A DNA stretch of 64,000 nucleotides from Butyrivibrio sp. MB2005 (GTDB lineage Bacteria; Bacillota; Clostridia; Lachnospirales; Lachnospiraceae). The stretch spans positions 1-64,000 of the forward strand of contig NZ_AUJP01000017.1 of the NCBI RefSeq assembly GCF_000424285.1. The letters run 5' to 3'. Numbering within the stretch: position 1 is the first letter of the stretch; each line of letters starts with the position of its first letter. A program made the position numbers and the translations under genes. Under the pieces are notes generated by a model. It saw only the letters and a program-made list of their open reading frames with translations, did not search any database and was not told the DNA's origin. Positions 19,301-26,263 of this stretch are shown one piece after another.

Positions 19301-19668
19301 TCCTGCACTGCATACAAAGAACCGTCGACTTTATATGAAATATAATAGTCGCCGGCGTTTATATCACCACTTACTGCCTCTGCGGGAAGAACAATCTGTG
19401 CAAGCTCATCTCCGTTTCTGACATTATGGTCGCCATCAGCCCCCAGCTCCTCAGAATGACCTGAAAGTGCTGCTGCCTGTATGTTTCTGTCTGCTGCGAT
19501 AAATATTGTCTCAGCAATTTTATCCAGAGATTTCTGTCTGGAGGATTTGACCATGTTTAAAGCTCCTACAACAGCCAATCCACCCAGTACCGCGATAATT
19601 GCTACGGCAATAAGTACTTCGGCTAGTGTAAATCCCGCTTTAGAATTCGCTTTTCTTGTCTTCATCAT
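10309..19668 (-). CDS. Giant prepilin-like adhesin with seven tandem DUF285 modules
   Basis: 3119 residues in one uninterrupted frame. The N-terminus is a textbook prepilin signal: a basic leader, Gly, then FTLAEVLIAVAIIAVLGGLA with Glu at +5. Residues about 40-550 are beta-rich. About 555-865 holds repeated GGLxG motifs (GLUG-like). At about 1000-1216 there is a degenerate DUF285 unit opening with LWARIFS and CFERG. Seven units of 265-268 residues start near 1217, 1482, 1750, 2017, 2284, 2550 and 2816. Each has a GALLxKT...YADxxxGGTY domain, DYPWHSYR, four DUF285 repeats (xMFYGCSKL type) and a closing LIGGEGT...GYFTD. A short tail at 3075-3119 resembles the start of a unit. The ribosome site is GGAGGGG. 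It lies between pilO and minor pilin genes. I infer a pilus-incorporated adhesin; no pilin of this size is familiar to me. Confidence 0.93.
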   Translation of the reverse strand: MMKTRKANSKAGFTLAEVLIAVAIIAVLGGLAVVGALNMVKSSRQKSLDKIAETIFIAADRNIQAAALSGHSEELGADGDHNVRNGDELAQIVLPAEAVSGDINAGDYYISYKVDGSLYAVQEVFYTTAEFKNDSLWATVPNDSLRGKENKNARDGKVGWCGINPESAQTLPNQPTSNPEKIKTTLKLTNKELLVADIFIGLPSVDENPTLYYENNNERPRDAQYTLTITGIDSGAVCAIEGTMSYSATSFDLEKRGYYASIPIDKLEPGLQFKNLVNGTYDVSKVDYVDRVVMDSSNKLFPGEDILVELSATCGGVISMPFEDLPNGFTMSAQENSLYDTLRFFEGDDGSDPGYDTVKISYCRHLQNLDRKYAGIPDEYDRIIHVEQTKTLNFTRIGGEADEYDYWRSVYPTLSYCPVINDRIDVFDGMVTWNEAGGITSKDKDNNPLEGIKNVTIARDDSYNDWDAEHKTNLGIFGKFCGSSITNVNLEGIKISKPNYASGGYTRVGNLVGNIVYSSDRGMGENDDHIVIKDCVVSKSEIEYSETGANQGEIGGLIGRSSARYFDLENIKVNGLIIYADGGNHGTGTNQGGIVGGLGYSATSSSESGGQSYVTMKNLQVTQSVISEINTAGGALGGLVGSEGAKELTVEDCKTDGVMLYSANNTGTKKLGGLIGHNGGAVTITNCSVEVSDQYAGMYSQAGLGSGVSTDNAKYYVSRETSNTARPLAINSPWIWSTDTSGECIAAGFVAYFNGVSADETKIENSFASTIILAEGPGSIAGGLAGANNGSGSNCVKMNESYADCYIGAVTVGGLAGKIEASGSNQPEFTKCYSAGFVLGTNAETAGGISTTKSTVTNCLSLFNFDNIFDDTFTAVTFDANGYIKGYPSETEPAESLTTVYLVAGLESTIDENTFYTYGGDGDFIVDQYDDENIKCDYAKIKELVEKFGKNRLTAANNPDRIFPYKFAPAALSSKLNSVAMPELINVKHYGDWLEKPELLWARIFSNGDGTYTMCFERGAWKRNGHTVAPVAQWQGNAEEGFLNIATVPWAANSDGWTGSNRSMITKVEFSEKFCKSAEPLYTKNWFSGFTGLLEIEGMDLLDTSYVKDMSYMFYNCNKIRIIDCSGFVTTSVTDYREMFRLCSRLTTVFATDAFDVDSGATTYLACWDCPRLVGGEGTPCQNLQANNYRYNEVMRVDRVVTSNEPGYFTDITKSGAVLLERTGVEGEFRLHIYHAVNGTYATDKAAFIAAGTLEKDLGKINMGGYREDDDYPWHSYRGTIVDVKFHDRDKYRLTSMRKWFKNFVKLETFDANQLEGYPLTNFSEMFYGCSSLKEIDMSKWTTRSVTTTSYMFFGCSKLTSVNVTGWDTQNVKDMSGMFYRCSTIKTLDLRSFDTSAVTSFNQTFRECSRLRTIFATEDFVAKDNADCYLMFWEDGRLIGGEGTKAVNIQANNYNYRPYAKLDRVISMGVAGYLTDYSTCGAALLIKTEVDEEYELHMYFADREHGGSYESAKATAESNGSLYKDLGVFNIAGYRYADDYPWHEYRAKIVSAEFHDKDKYILTSMMYWFNGFNKMQSFDGDQLKNQPLTDLTSLFNGCSTLTKVDMHNWTTEHLYSTSYMFYGCSKLTSIDVSNWDTSSLKDASGMFYRCSTIKLLDLRSFKTTTVTSFNQMFRECSRLHTIFATDDFVATDSADCCLMFWEDSHLIGGEGTKAVNITANNYNYRPYVKLDRVISTGVPGYFTEISTCGGALLIKTAVEDEYELHMYYADDLNGGGYKAAKEEAERNETLFMDLGPFNIAGFRYAEDYPWHSYRGKIVKAQFHDLELYTLDSMMYWFSGFSKMQSFDASQLKNEPLTDLTNMFYGCSTLESIDMSTWDTSRLKTVSYMFYGCSKLKNVNVTGWDTTSLKDMSGMFYRCSAIKTLDLRSFKTASVTSFNQTFRDCSRLHTIFATDAFVADSADCCLMFWEDLRLIGGEGTKAVNITANNYNYRPYAKLDRAVSGDEPGYFTDYSTCGGALLIKTSTEGEYELHVYYADEEKGGTYKLAKNDAEEHGTLYEDLGIFNIAGYRYADDYPWHSNRANIVNAKFHDLDKYMLDSMMHWFSGFTNMKTFDASQLKDEPLTDLTNMFYGCSSLESIDMSTWGTSRLKTVSYMFYGCSKLSNVNLSGWDTTSLKDMSGMFYRCSTIKTIDLRSFNTATVMSFNQTFRDCSRLRTIFVTNTFVADNADCCLMFWEDSHLIGGEGTKAVSITANNYNYRPYAKLDRAVSDGVPGYFTDITTCLGAFLTKTGTDGEYDLQIYYADGELGGTYKTSMTTAQGNGSLYVDLGMFNVAGYRYTEDYPWHSYRGSIASVYFHDRDKYNLTSMMYWFNNFTKMASFDASQLAGYPLTDLTGLFSGCTILTSLDMHTWDTSHAKSMTSMFYNCNKLVNMNFTGWDTTSVTSMNDMFYKCSSIKTLDLRSFNTANVTNFYNMFRDCSVLTTIFATDDLNGAESANYQYMFIFDPKLIGGEGTKCADMHGTKDYRNFAKIDKATSGTPGYYTDYSKCLGALLQKTSTVDEYKLHIYYADSSNGGTYEAARTTMTAGGTLEADLGIFSSSGFRNAADYPWHSYRNSIVEVEFHDRDAYQLTSMMYWFTNFTKMVSFNGSQLAGYPLTDLTGLFSGCNALTDLDLHTWDTSRVKSMTSLFYNCIALKSVDVTGWDTTSVTSMNDMFYKCSSIKTLDLRSFNTANVTTFYNAFRECSELTTIFATDALNGSESANYQYMFIFDSKLIGGEGTKCTDMHGAKDYRTYARIDKASAGTPGYYTDYSKCLGALLEKTGVAGEYRLNIYFADSSNGGTYESAKTTMASGGTLEADLGLFSEGGYRNAADYPWHSYRSSIVDVKFHDTGSYQLGSMINWFYGMTKLTFFDGNQLAGYQLKNLEGLFNGCSTLTGVDMSTWNTSNVTSVKDMFKNCTALRYVDVTNWNTSAITSYESMFENCSSIVALDLRSFNTAAAKNFNNTFRSCTALTTIYATNNFVAPSDASCTYTFLLSNNIKGGQGTTYTQVTNYRDYIRIDRKLEGAPGYFTNVESSILTDGYLTLVITTQSGPLTVYYYKGVFYATPAEAAQAVINNP
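10900..16023. repeat. Tandem repeat array of about 800-bp units inside the giant prepilin gene
   Basis: Unit boundaries (the GALL codons) fall near 11223, 12020, 12819, 13620, 14421, 15225 and 16020, so the period is 795-804 bp. Units starting at 12819, 13620, 14421 and 15225 look closest to one another, with long identical words such as the codons for LIGGEGTKAV and NNYNYRPY. Outer units are more diverged. Confidence 0.9.
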
Positions 19669-19713
19669 AGTCTTCCCCTCCGAAAAAATATTTCTGTCTT
19701 ATAAAAGACAAAT

Positions 19714-19749
19714 AAGCGGAGCCCAAACCATTGGGATTACACTCCGCTT
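19714..19749 (-). terminator. Hairpin between pilO and the giant prepilin gene
   Basis: An 8-bp stem (19714-19721 with 19742-19749, aagcggag/ctccgctt) plus an inner ccca/tggg pairing is followed on the minus strand by ATTTGTCTTTTAT. It lies in the 90-base gap between pilO and the giant gene, so it may act as a partial terminator or processing site within the operon. Confidence 0.55.
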
Positions 19750-19758
19750 AAAATACCT

Positions 19759-20388
19759 TTATTCGGAAGCTGCCGCCTTTTTCTTGGCATTGGCATCCTC
19801 CGGCAAATCGGCATCCTCTTTTCCCTCATACATGGTCTCGTAGAAGGTCGCTCCGCAGCTTACCTCCACTTCACCTTTAAGCAGGTTAGGGTTGTCTTTT
19901 GAATTAGAGACTACCGTCATATCGCCCACAAGGCATCGTATTTCGCTCTGTTCAAGAGCATCAATGATTTTTTGTGCGGTTGCATAATCTTTTGATGTAA
20001 AAGTAAGTGAGAAATTTCTGCGAATCTGTTCGCTTTCTCTGGTACTTTTTGTAAAAGATATAAGATAATCCTTAGTCTGAGCTGATAGTACTTCATGCAT
20101 AAAATCAAGCTCCTGACTACCTGCATTGTAGCTGGGCATATAATGATCTGCTCTTCCATTTTCCTGAAGTGTCTTAATCTCGGTTTTCATTTGAGCTATC
20201 TGATCACTCTTTGCCCTAAGTGCTACCAGCTGGTTTTCCATATCCTGCGCCTGCGCCTGCAAACTGGTCGTCTGTTCGCTTAAGGGATTAAACAGAAGCA
20301 GATAGTAAACTGCAACTACTACAATACCAATCAGTATGCCCAGCAGGACTTTTTCTCTACTCGAAAGTTTTCTGGAAAGTAGTTTCAC
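19759..20388 (-). CDS. pilO: Type IV pilus inner-membrane platform protein PilO
   Basis: 209 residues with the PilO layout: a short basic cytoplasmic end, one membrane helix (about residues 15-33, VLLGILIGIVVVAVYYLLLF), a coiled coil (about 36-75, with LQAQAQDMENQLVALRAK) and a ferredoxin-like fold at the C-terminus. PilO pairs with PilN to hold PilM and align the pilus machine. The start is GTG at 20388, overlapping the pilN stop codon by 4 bp (GTGA), a sign of coupled translation. The C-terminus is Lys/Ala-rich. Confidence 0.85.
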   Translation of the reverse strand: MKLLSRKLSSREKVLLGILIGIVVVAVYYLLLFNPLSEQTTSLQAQAQDMENQLVALRAKSDQIAQMKTEIKTLQENGRADHYMPSYNAGSQELDFMHEVLSAQTKDYLISFTKSTRESEQIRRNFSLTFTSKDYATAQKIIDALEQSEIRCLVGDMTVVSNSKDNPNLLKGEVEVSCGATFYETMYEGKEDADLPEDANAKKKAAASE

Positions 20389-21056
20389 GATTCTTCCTCC
20401 GTATTCTGTTTAATCGACAGATTGACCTTAATCTGCGCTTCAACTATTATATCGGTTCGATTTGTCTCTTCATCAAGTGCTGTTTCTACTTCTACTTTTT
20501 GAGCATTAACAACAGATACACTTTCGACATATTCCTGTTCCTGAAGAACTGTTCCTATTTTTCCTACACTTTCAAGGGTATCTGTATTTATGTTAATAAG
20601 CATTACATTGTCCTGAATTATGAAGGACTTTACTGTGGTCTTGCCATCAGCTATGACATCCACCAGATCACAGGCAATCACTCTGCTTATACGTTCATTC
20701 TCTTCATCTGTCATGAAGGTCCATGTCAGATGATAGAACTGATCTGAAAGTTCATTCTTGGAATCCAAGTTCGCGCTGAGGGATTCCATCTCCTGCTGCT
20801 TTATGGCAACATCATTTTGTGCAGCATTGAGTTTTGCAAACAGATCAATTACACCAACTTTTACAAGCGCGGCTACCAATATCAAAGCAAGTACAACCTT
20901 TGGGATATATTTGACCCATTCGTTAGATTTCTCCTGTTTGATCTCAGCAAAATTGATATGCGTTTTCTTTGTGATATTGCCTGTCTTTGCTTTCTTACCG
21001 CTTTTCTTTACTTTGGTAACTTCAGCTTCATTAGGACTACCTTTTACCAGTTCCAT
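20385..21056 (-). CDS. pilN: Type IV pilus assembly protein PilN
   Basis: 223 residues. A cytoplasmic N-terminus of about 50 residues contains the conserved segment KTHINFAEIKQEKS (cf. the PilN INLLP motif that docks into PilM), then one membrane helix (about 52-72, VVLALILVAALVKVGVI), a coiled coil and a C-terminal ferredoxin-like domain (VESVSVVNAQKVEVETAL). Order and overlaps (pilM, pilN, pilO) are those of classical pilMNO. The ribosome site GGGGGA precedes the ATG by about 5 bases. The N-terminal Lys-rich tail is longer than in Gram-negative PilN. Confidence 0.86.
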   Translation of the reverse strand: MELVKGSPNEAEVTKVKKSGKKAKTGNITKKTHINFAEIKQEKSNEWVKYIPKVVLALILVAALVKVGVIDLFAKLNAAQNDVAIKQQEMESLSANLDSKNELSDQFYHLTWTFMTDEENERISRVIACDLVDVIADGKTTVKSFIIQDNVMLININTDTLESVGKIGTVLQEQEYVESVSVVNAQKVEVETALDEETNRTDIIVEAQIKVNLSIKQNTEEES

Positions 21057-21070
21057 AGCATCCCCCGTTT

Positions 21071-22072
21071 TTAATCGAGCAGCGCACCCATTGCGCCGGC
21101 TGTTATATTAAGATCCCCTGTCGTGTTATAAGAAGGGAAGGTGTCGTTCATGGTAACCACATTCATTCCTATCCGCTCTTCCAAAATCTCTACAAGCGGC
21201 TCTATCATCGCTCCGCTTCCATATAGAACAACATCGTTAAGTCTGGAACTCATGTCAGACATTTCGTAGAAGTTGAAACCTTTGATCACTTCGTTGGCTA
21301 TGTCATTATATGATTCCATGACTCTGGGCAACTTTGTGCAATCCTGATAATTAGTTCTAAGATAGGTTCTCGCAAGACTCATATCGACGCTCATTTCATC
21401 TGCGATGGTTCTGACTATATGCTTTTCTCCTATATCAATAACATGTGAAAGCTTGAAGCATCCTTTCTTGAAAACCTGCATACGTATCCGCTTATTACCT
21501 ATATCAAGGAAGCATCTTTCTTTGTTAAATTCCTCTTCGTCTTCATAAAGCTTCAGCAGAGACTCCAGTACACAGATCTCAGGAACTGCCTTCACAAGCT
21601 TCATGCCTGCAACCTGAAAAATCTCTGTCAGTTCCTCATAATGATCTGTAGGAACCGCTGCCGCTAAAAGATTCATGGTATCCGGGACCTCGCTGTCACT
21701 GGTTTCATTCTGCTGAGGTCTGTATGCATAATCAAAGATGTATCCTTTAAGCTCACCCTTTATGAAATCCCTGAACTCAAAAGGGAGATTCACTCTTACC
21801 TGTTCCTCAGTCATCCTGGGAATGTTTACATTTCGCATCAGAACGATATCACTGCCAAGGACATACGCTGCTTTTTTACTTTTGAAGCCGTTCTCACGCA
21901 TGGTACCCTTCATAAACGTAGCAAACAGGTTCTTTGCAACAATTACGTCGTCTTTGATAATATTGTCCGGAATATCCACCCACATGGTTTTAAATCCCTT
22001 GCCCTGTTTCATAGCAAGTGCCAATCTTCCATGAAGTGCATATACTGCTACAATTCCATCATTTTTGGCCAT
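21071..22072 (-). CDS. pilM: Type IV pilus assembly protein PilM, actin-like
   Basis: 333-residue cytoplasmic protein of the PilM/FtsA actin-like ATPase superfamily. It starts with IVAVYALHGRLALAM (phosphate-1-like strand pair) and has a second motif in ERCFLDIGNKRIRMQVF and a glycine-rich adenosine-type motif in VVLYGSGAMIEPLVEIL near residue 275. The 'SHVIDIGEKHIVRTIADEM' stretch and the ending TAGAMGALLD are also typical. PilM binds the PilN N-terminus and links the ATPases to the membrane platform. It is followed by pilN after a 14-base gap. Confidence 0.87.
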   Translation of the reverse strand: MAKNDGIVAVYALHGRLALAMKQGKGFKTMWVDIPDNIIKDDVIVAKNLFATFMKGTMRENGFKSKKAAYVLGSDIVLMRNVNIPRMTEEQVRVNLPFEFRDFIKGELKGYIFDYAYRPQQNETSDSEVPDTMNLLAAAVPTDHYEELTEIFQVAGMKLVKAVPEICVLESLLKLYEDEEEFNKERCFLDIGNKRIRMQVFKKGCFKLSHVIDIGEKHIVRTIADEMSVDMSLARTYLRTNYQDCTKLPRVMESYNDIANEVIKGFNFYEMSDMSSRLNDVVLYGSGAMIEPLVEILEERIGMNVVTMNDTFPSYNTTGDLNITAGAMGALLD

Positions 22073-22135
22073 TTCATCCCCCTTAGATTATGCGTGCTGC
22101 TTTTCTTTACGCATGCTGTTATAGAGTTTTCATGA

Positions 22136-23359
22136 TCACATTGTGTTATACATTTCAAACATTGCCATGTAGATAGCGATTACAATAAATCCTGCAAACC
22201 CCGCCAAAAATACCAAAACAGCAGGTTCCAGCATTGCTATCGCCCGAGCAACCGCCTGTTCAAGTTCGTTATCGTAATACTCAGCTACGGTTTCCATGGT
22301 AGCCTGCATTTCACCTGTTTCTTCACCGACACCTACCATATCTGTCAGGATATCAGGAAAACATTCAGCTTCACGCATGGCTTCTACTACTGTTCGACCT
22401 TCTTCAATTTTAGCTACCATTTCTGCAGTTTTATCTGCAAAAAGTGCGTTTGTCATAACATTCGAAGTTATATATACTGCCTTCGTTACCGGAAGTCCTG
22501 CCTGCATCATTGTCGCCATTGTATTAGCGAAAAGGCTGGCAGCATTAAGTTCTGCGACATTTCCAAGTACAGGAAGTCTTAACTGAATCTTGGCAAGATT
22601 CATGGCCCCTTCATGGGTTCTTCTGTACATGATATATGCAATGGCAAAAAGCACAGCAATTATGATGAAATATACAAAAGTATCTCTTACAAACTCGGAC
22701 ATTCCGATAAGCAGCTGTGTCATAAAAGGTAATTCGCTTCCGCTCTCATCAAACATAGATGTAAATGTAGGTACAACCTTTACCATAAGTACGATTACAA
22801 CGATGATAGCTATAACAAATACAAATGCAGGATATGTCAATGCGCCTCTGACTTTTGATCCCATTTTTGTCTGTTTGTCAAAGTGCTTATGTATAGAGGC
22901 AAAGGACCCAACCAGATTACCTGACTGCTCACCTGCTCTAATGGTCTCACAGAAGGTTGGTGGTAACAGACCACCTCCATGATCCTCAAATGCAGAAGAT
23001 AACGTACGTCCTGATTCCACGTCATCCCCTACTTTAACCAGTAGATTTTTAAGAAACTTATCGTCAGTCTTGTTTCCGATAAGTCTTACCGCTCTGGCGA
23101 TGGGTATTCCGGCCTTCAAAATAGTCGAAAACTGACTGCACATCATGGTGAAGGCTCTCTTATTGAGCTTTTTTCCACCAAGATCCACTGTCAAAAATGA
23201 AGGAAGCATATCCGATACACTTTTTACCTCACTAATGGAGAGTACAATCTCGTACTGTTGCCTAAGCTTGGCAGTTGCTTCCACTTCGTCTATAGCCTCT
23301 ATCAGACCTGTTACTTCGATTCCGCCTACGCCCTGTGCGGTATATTTGTAGCTGTTCAT
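22136..23359 (-). CDS. pilC: Type IV pilus platform protein PilC (T2SF family)
   Basis: 407 residues with two T2SF domains, each followed by membrane helices. The first domain has FTMMCSQFSTILKAGIPIARAVRLI and the second SLFANTMATMMQAGLPVTKAVYI, the classic duplicated cytoplasmic repeats. Three hydrophobic stretches are seen near 170-195, 225-245 and 375-400. PilC is the rotary platform that inserts or removes pilins as the PilB and PilT motors turn. It follows pilT after 11 bases and has a GGGGGA ribosome site. The length is typical. Confidence 0.96.
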   Translation of the reverse strand: MNSYKYTAQGVGGIEVTGLIEAIDEVEATAKLRQQYEIVLSISEVKSVSDMLPSFLTVDLGGKKLNKRAFTMMCSQFSTILKAGIPIARAVRLIGNKTDDKFLKNLLVKVGDDVESGRTLSSAFEDHGGGLLPPTFCETIRAGEQSGNLVGSFASIHKHFDKQTKMGSKVRGALTYPAFVFVIAIIVVIVLMVKVVPTFTSMFDESGSELPFMTQLLIGMSEFVRDTFVYFIIIAVLFAIAYIMYRRTHEGAMNLAKIQLRLPVLGNVAELNAASLFANTMATMMQAGLPVTKAVYITSNVMTNALFADKTAEMVAKIEEGRTVVEAMREAECFPDILTDMVGVGEETGEMQATMETVAEYYDNELEQAVARAIAMLEPAVLVFLAGFAGFIVIAIYMAMFEMYNTM

Positions 23360-23370
23360 TATATCCCCCG

Positions 23371-24426
23371 TCAGTACATAATGTTCCTGTCAACAAATTC
23401 CTTATTTACTGCGTAATGAAGTGCATTATCTCTGGTTATTAGTCCATTCTTGACCAGTCTTATAAGTGCCTGATCCATTGTCTGTCCACCGATTTCTGCG
23501 CTGGTTGCAACAGCATTTGCAATCTGTGGTGTATTGCCTGTTCGAATAAGATTCCTTATGGCATCTGTAACAATCATGTATTCAGCTGCAAGAGCTCTTC
23601 CGCCGCCTTTTTTCTGGATCAGCTGCTGTGTAAGTACAGCCTGCAGTACCATGGATAACTGTAGTCTTATCTGTGGCTGCGCCGCTTCAGGAAAAACCTG
23701 AACCATACGATCGACAGAATCCGCTGCGCTTCCTGTATGAAGAGTTCCAAATACCAAATGGCCTGTCTCAGCAGCAGTTATTGCTGTTTCAATAGTGTCC
23801 CTGTCACGCATTTCACCGATGAGGATTACATTGGGATCCTCTCGAAGTGATGCTCTAAGTCCCATTGCAAAGCTTTTGGTATCTTTTCCTACTTCTCGCT
23901 GATTTATTGCACAAAGATCCGGCTTATACATATACTCGATAGGATCTTCAAGGGTCACAATATGTCTTTTATAGTTGTGATTAATGTTATCCAATATAGC
24001 GGCCAGCGTGGTTGATTTACCGGATCCTGTTTCTCCTGTTACGAGGACTATTCCTTTATGCAACTTAGGAAGATCCAAAACTCCAATCGGCAATCCCAGA
24101 TTTTCAAGCTGCGGTATGTTCTCTGACAGAATTCTGAGTGCCAGTGAAGGAACACCCTGCTGCTTAAAGAGATGGATACGGCATCTATTACCTGCGTAAC
24201 TGTCTGCTGCATCAAGTTCGCCTTCTATCATAAGTTCATCAAAGGCTTTCTCTGTCTTCGAGAGTTCTTTTGCCATCTGCATACAATAATCTTCTGTTAC
24301 GATCTCTTCAGCCATATTTTCCAGATCACCGCTTTTTCTATATTTTGGCGGCAATCCACAGATAATATGTATATCAGATGCTCCGTCTTCTTTAGCTTTA
24401 ACTACCAGCTGCTCTATCGTCATCAT
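23371..24426 (-). CDS. pilT: Twitching/retraction ATPase PilT
   Basis: 351-residue secretion ATPase. Visible motifs are SDIHI near the N-terminus, Walker A GETGSGKSTT (about 130-139), an Asp box TLEDPIEYMY, Walker B/Glu region LIGEMRDRDTIETA, and a His box FGTLHTGSAADSVDRMVQVFP. AIRNLIRTGNT and HYAVNKEFVDRNIMY at the C-terminus fit PilT, which depolymerises the pilus and drives retraction. Its presence next to PilB predicts a dynamic, retractable pilus rather than a static fibre. Confidence 0.95.
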   Translation of the reverse strand: MMTIEQLVVKAKEDGASDIHIICGLPPKYRKSGDLENMAEEIVTEDYCMQMAKELSKTEKAFDELMIEGELDAADSYAGNRCRIHLFKQQGVPSLALRILSENIPQLENLGLPIGVLDLPKLHKGIVLVTGETGSGKSTTLAAILDNINHNYKRHIVTLEDPIEYMYKPDLCAINQREVGKDTKSFAMGLRASLREDPNVILIGEMRDRDTIETAITAAETGHLVFGTLHTGSAADSVDRMVQVFPEAAQPQIRLQLSMVLQAVLTQQLIQKKGGGRALAAEYMIVTDAIRNLIRTGNTPQIANAVATSAEIGGQTMDQALIRLVKNGLITRDNALHYAVNKEFVDRNIMY

Positions 24427-24441
24427 ATGAGCTTATCCTCT

Positions 24442-26226
24442 TTATAATTTTTCAATCACAACCGTCTTTGCTATCTTTGATTTCTTAATACTGCTCTTGT
24501 ATTTCTTGAGTTTTGCTTTTGGCACCTTGATAACTGCCAGCTTGTTTATTCCATAAAAGGCTTTTTTACCAAAGGTTTTAACTTTCTTTGATTTAATCTT
24601 TATCGTCTTAAGCTTTGAGCACTTAGCGAAAGCTTCTTTTCCTATCTCTTCGACTTTTGAACCAAGTTCAAGGGATTCCGCACCTTTACAACCATAGAAA
24701 GCTTTCTCACCAATACTGGTGATGCTTCCTGTCAATTTAAGCTTTTTAAGAGATTTACAATTATAGAATGCCTTCTTACCAATTTTCTTTACATTGCCGT
24801 TAAGGTTGATACTCTTAAGAGCTTTGCAGCCGTTAAATGCATTGTCATCTATATATGTGACGTTTCCACTTAGCTTTACTTTTTCAAGAACTTTGCATCC
24901 CTTAAACGCATTCTTGGCTATACCTGTAACCTTATAGGTCTTTTTCTTGTATGTAATGGTCTTTGGTACTTCATATGTAGTTATTTTTGTGTCTTTTATA
25001 TTCGTTATTTCAACTTCATTCTGTTCAACAGTACTGTATTCAACATTACTTACTTCCATCGGAACGCCTTTTTTTGCCATTCCAACGAAAGAGAATCTGT
25101 TTTCCGTGGCATACTCCTCTGTCTTGGTGTCATAGTAGCCATAGATTACAAAACCAGGAACCGATCTTGTACCAGCTTCACTCTCATAGTACCCTAAAGC
25201 ATTTGTACCAATACTGGAAACTGAATAAGGTATGGATATACTTTTTAGTTCCGGTTCATCATAGAATGCTTTCGACATTATCTTGACGATACCTTCGCTG
25301 AGGGTAACCTCTCTTACTCCTACGCAAGAGGAAAAAGCACTGCCTTCAATAGTCTGAACATTCTTGGGAATATAAAGATTCGTTATACTGTAGCATTTCT
25401 CAAAAGCCTTGCTGCCTATGGATGTAAGGCTGGTCGGAATATGTATTTCAGGAATACTCTGGCACTCTGAAAATGCTTTAGTTCCCAAAGAAGTAATAGA
25501 ATCAGGGAAGTTAATACTGTTGATTTTTGTACACTTAGCAAATGCACTGTCAGATACCGATTCCAAGCCGTTTGGAAGTGTAACTGTAGTAAGCGCTGTA
25601 CACTCTGAAAAGCACTTTGAAGGAATTTCTTTCACCTTTCCCGGTATATTTATGCTCCTAAGCGATGAGCATTTATAAAAGCTTTTTGTGTCAAATGACA
25701 TAAATGTTCCGGGTAATACGATATTTTGAAGGTTTTTGCACTCTTCAAATGCGCTCATACCGATCTTTTCAAGTGATGGACTGCCGGTAAAATTTACAGT
25801 CCTAATGCTTTCACTTTTGTAAAAAGCAGAATTACCGATTGCGTCTACTGTTTCTGGAATGTTAACAGTAACAACATTAAAGCCTTTATGATCGGTACCA
25901 CCAATGATAGGAGTACGTGTATTATCTTTTGAAAAGGCATACTCACCAATAGCGCCTACAGGATATGTTCTACCCGCGAATACAATACTTGATGGAATGC
26001 TAACCGTTGTGTCAGCGCCTGTATATCCTAAGACCACTGCTTCATCGGCTTTTATCTGGTATTCCCAGCCATCGTCATAACCTGCCGTACGACACCCTTC
26101 ATATGGAATTCCCTCAACATATGCCTTTACATCCAATCTTATGCAAAGGAGAAGGCCAAATACAGCAACCATGCAGATGCTTTTTATAAGCTTTTTGATA
26201 GTAACGATATTCTTCTCATTCCTCAT
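24442..26226 (-). CDS. Secreted leucine-rich repeat (LRR_5/BspA-type) protein inside the pil operon
   Basis: 594 residues. A signal peptide (SICMVAVFGLLLCIRLDVKA) is followed by two blocks of LRR_5 repeats of about 23 residues with the pattern IGxxAFxxCxxLxxIxLP: roughly 85-330 and 430-560, separated by a beta-rich linker with EITNIKDTKITTYEVP. The C-terminus is very basic (many Lys), with no sortase motif or membrane anchor, so it may bind the wall electrostatically. BspA-like LRR proteins bind host or plant surface ligands. Its location between pilB and pilT, with a strong GAGGT ribosome site and short gaps, ties it to the pilus. Confidence 0.9.
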   Translation of the reverse strand: MRNEKNIVTIKKLIKSICMVAVFGLLLCIRLDVKAYVEGIPYEGCRTAGYDDGWEYQIKADEAVVLGYTGADTTVSIPSSIVFAGRTYPVGAIGEYAFSKDNTRTPIIGGTDHKGFNVVTVNIPETVDAIGNSAFYKSESIRTVNFTGSPSLEKIGMSAFEECKNLQNIVLPGTFMSFDTKSFYKCSSLRSINIPGKVKEIPSKCFSECTALTTVTLPNGLESVSDSAFAKCTKINSINFPDSITSLGTKAFSECQSIPEIHIPTSLTSIGSKAFEKCYSITNLYIPKNVQTIEGSAFSSCVGVREVTLSEGIVKIMSKAFYDEPELKSISIPYSVSSIGTNALGYYESEAGTRSVPGFVIYGYYDTKTEEYATENRFSFVGMAKKGVPMEVSNVEYSTVEQNEVEITNIKDTKITTYEVPKTITYKKKTYKVTGIAKNAFKGCKVLEKVKLSGNVTYIDDNAFNGCKALKSINLNGNVKKIGKKAFYNCKSLKKLKLTGSITSIGEKAFYGCKGAESLELGSKVEEIGKEAFAKCSKLKTIKIKSKKVKTFGKKAFYGINKLAVIKVPKAKLKKYKSSIKKSKIAKTVVIEKL

Positions 26227-26263
26227 AGCACTACCTCATAAACCTATTCAGCCGGTTACTCTT

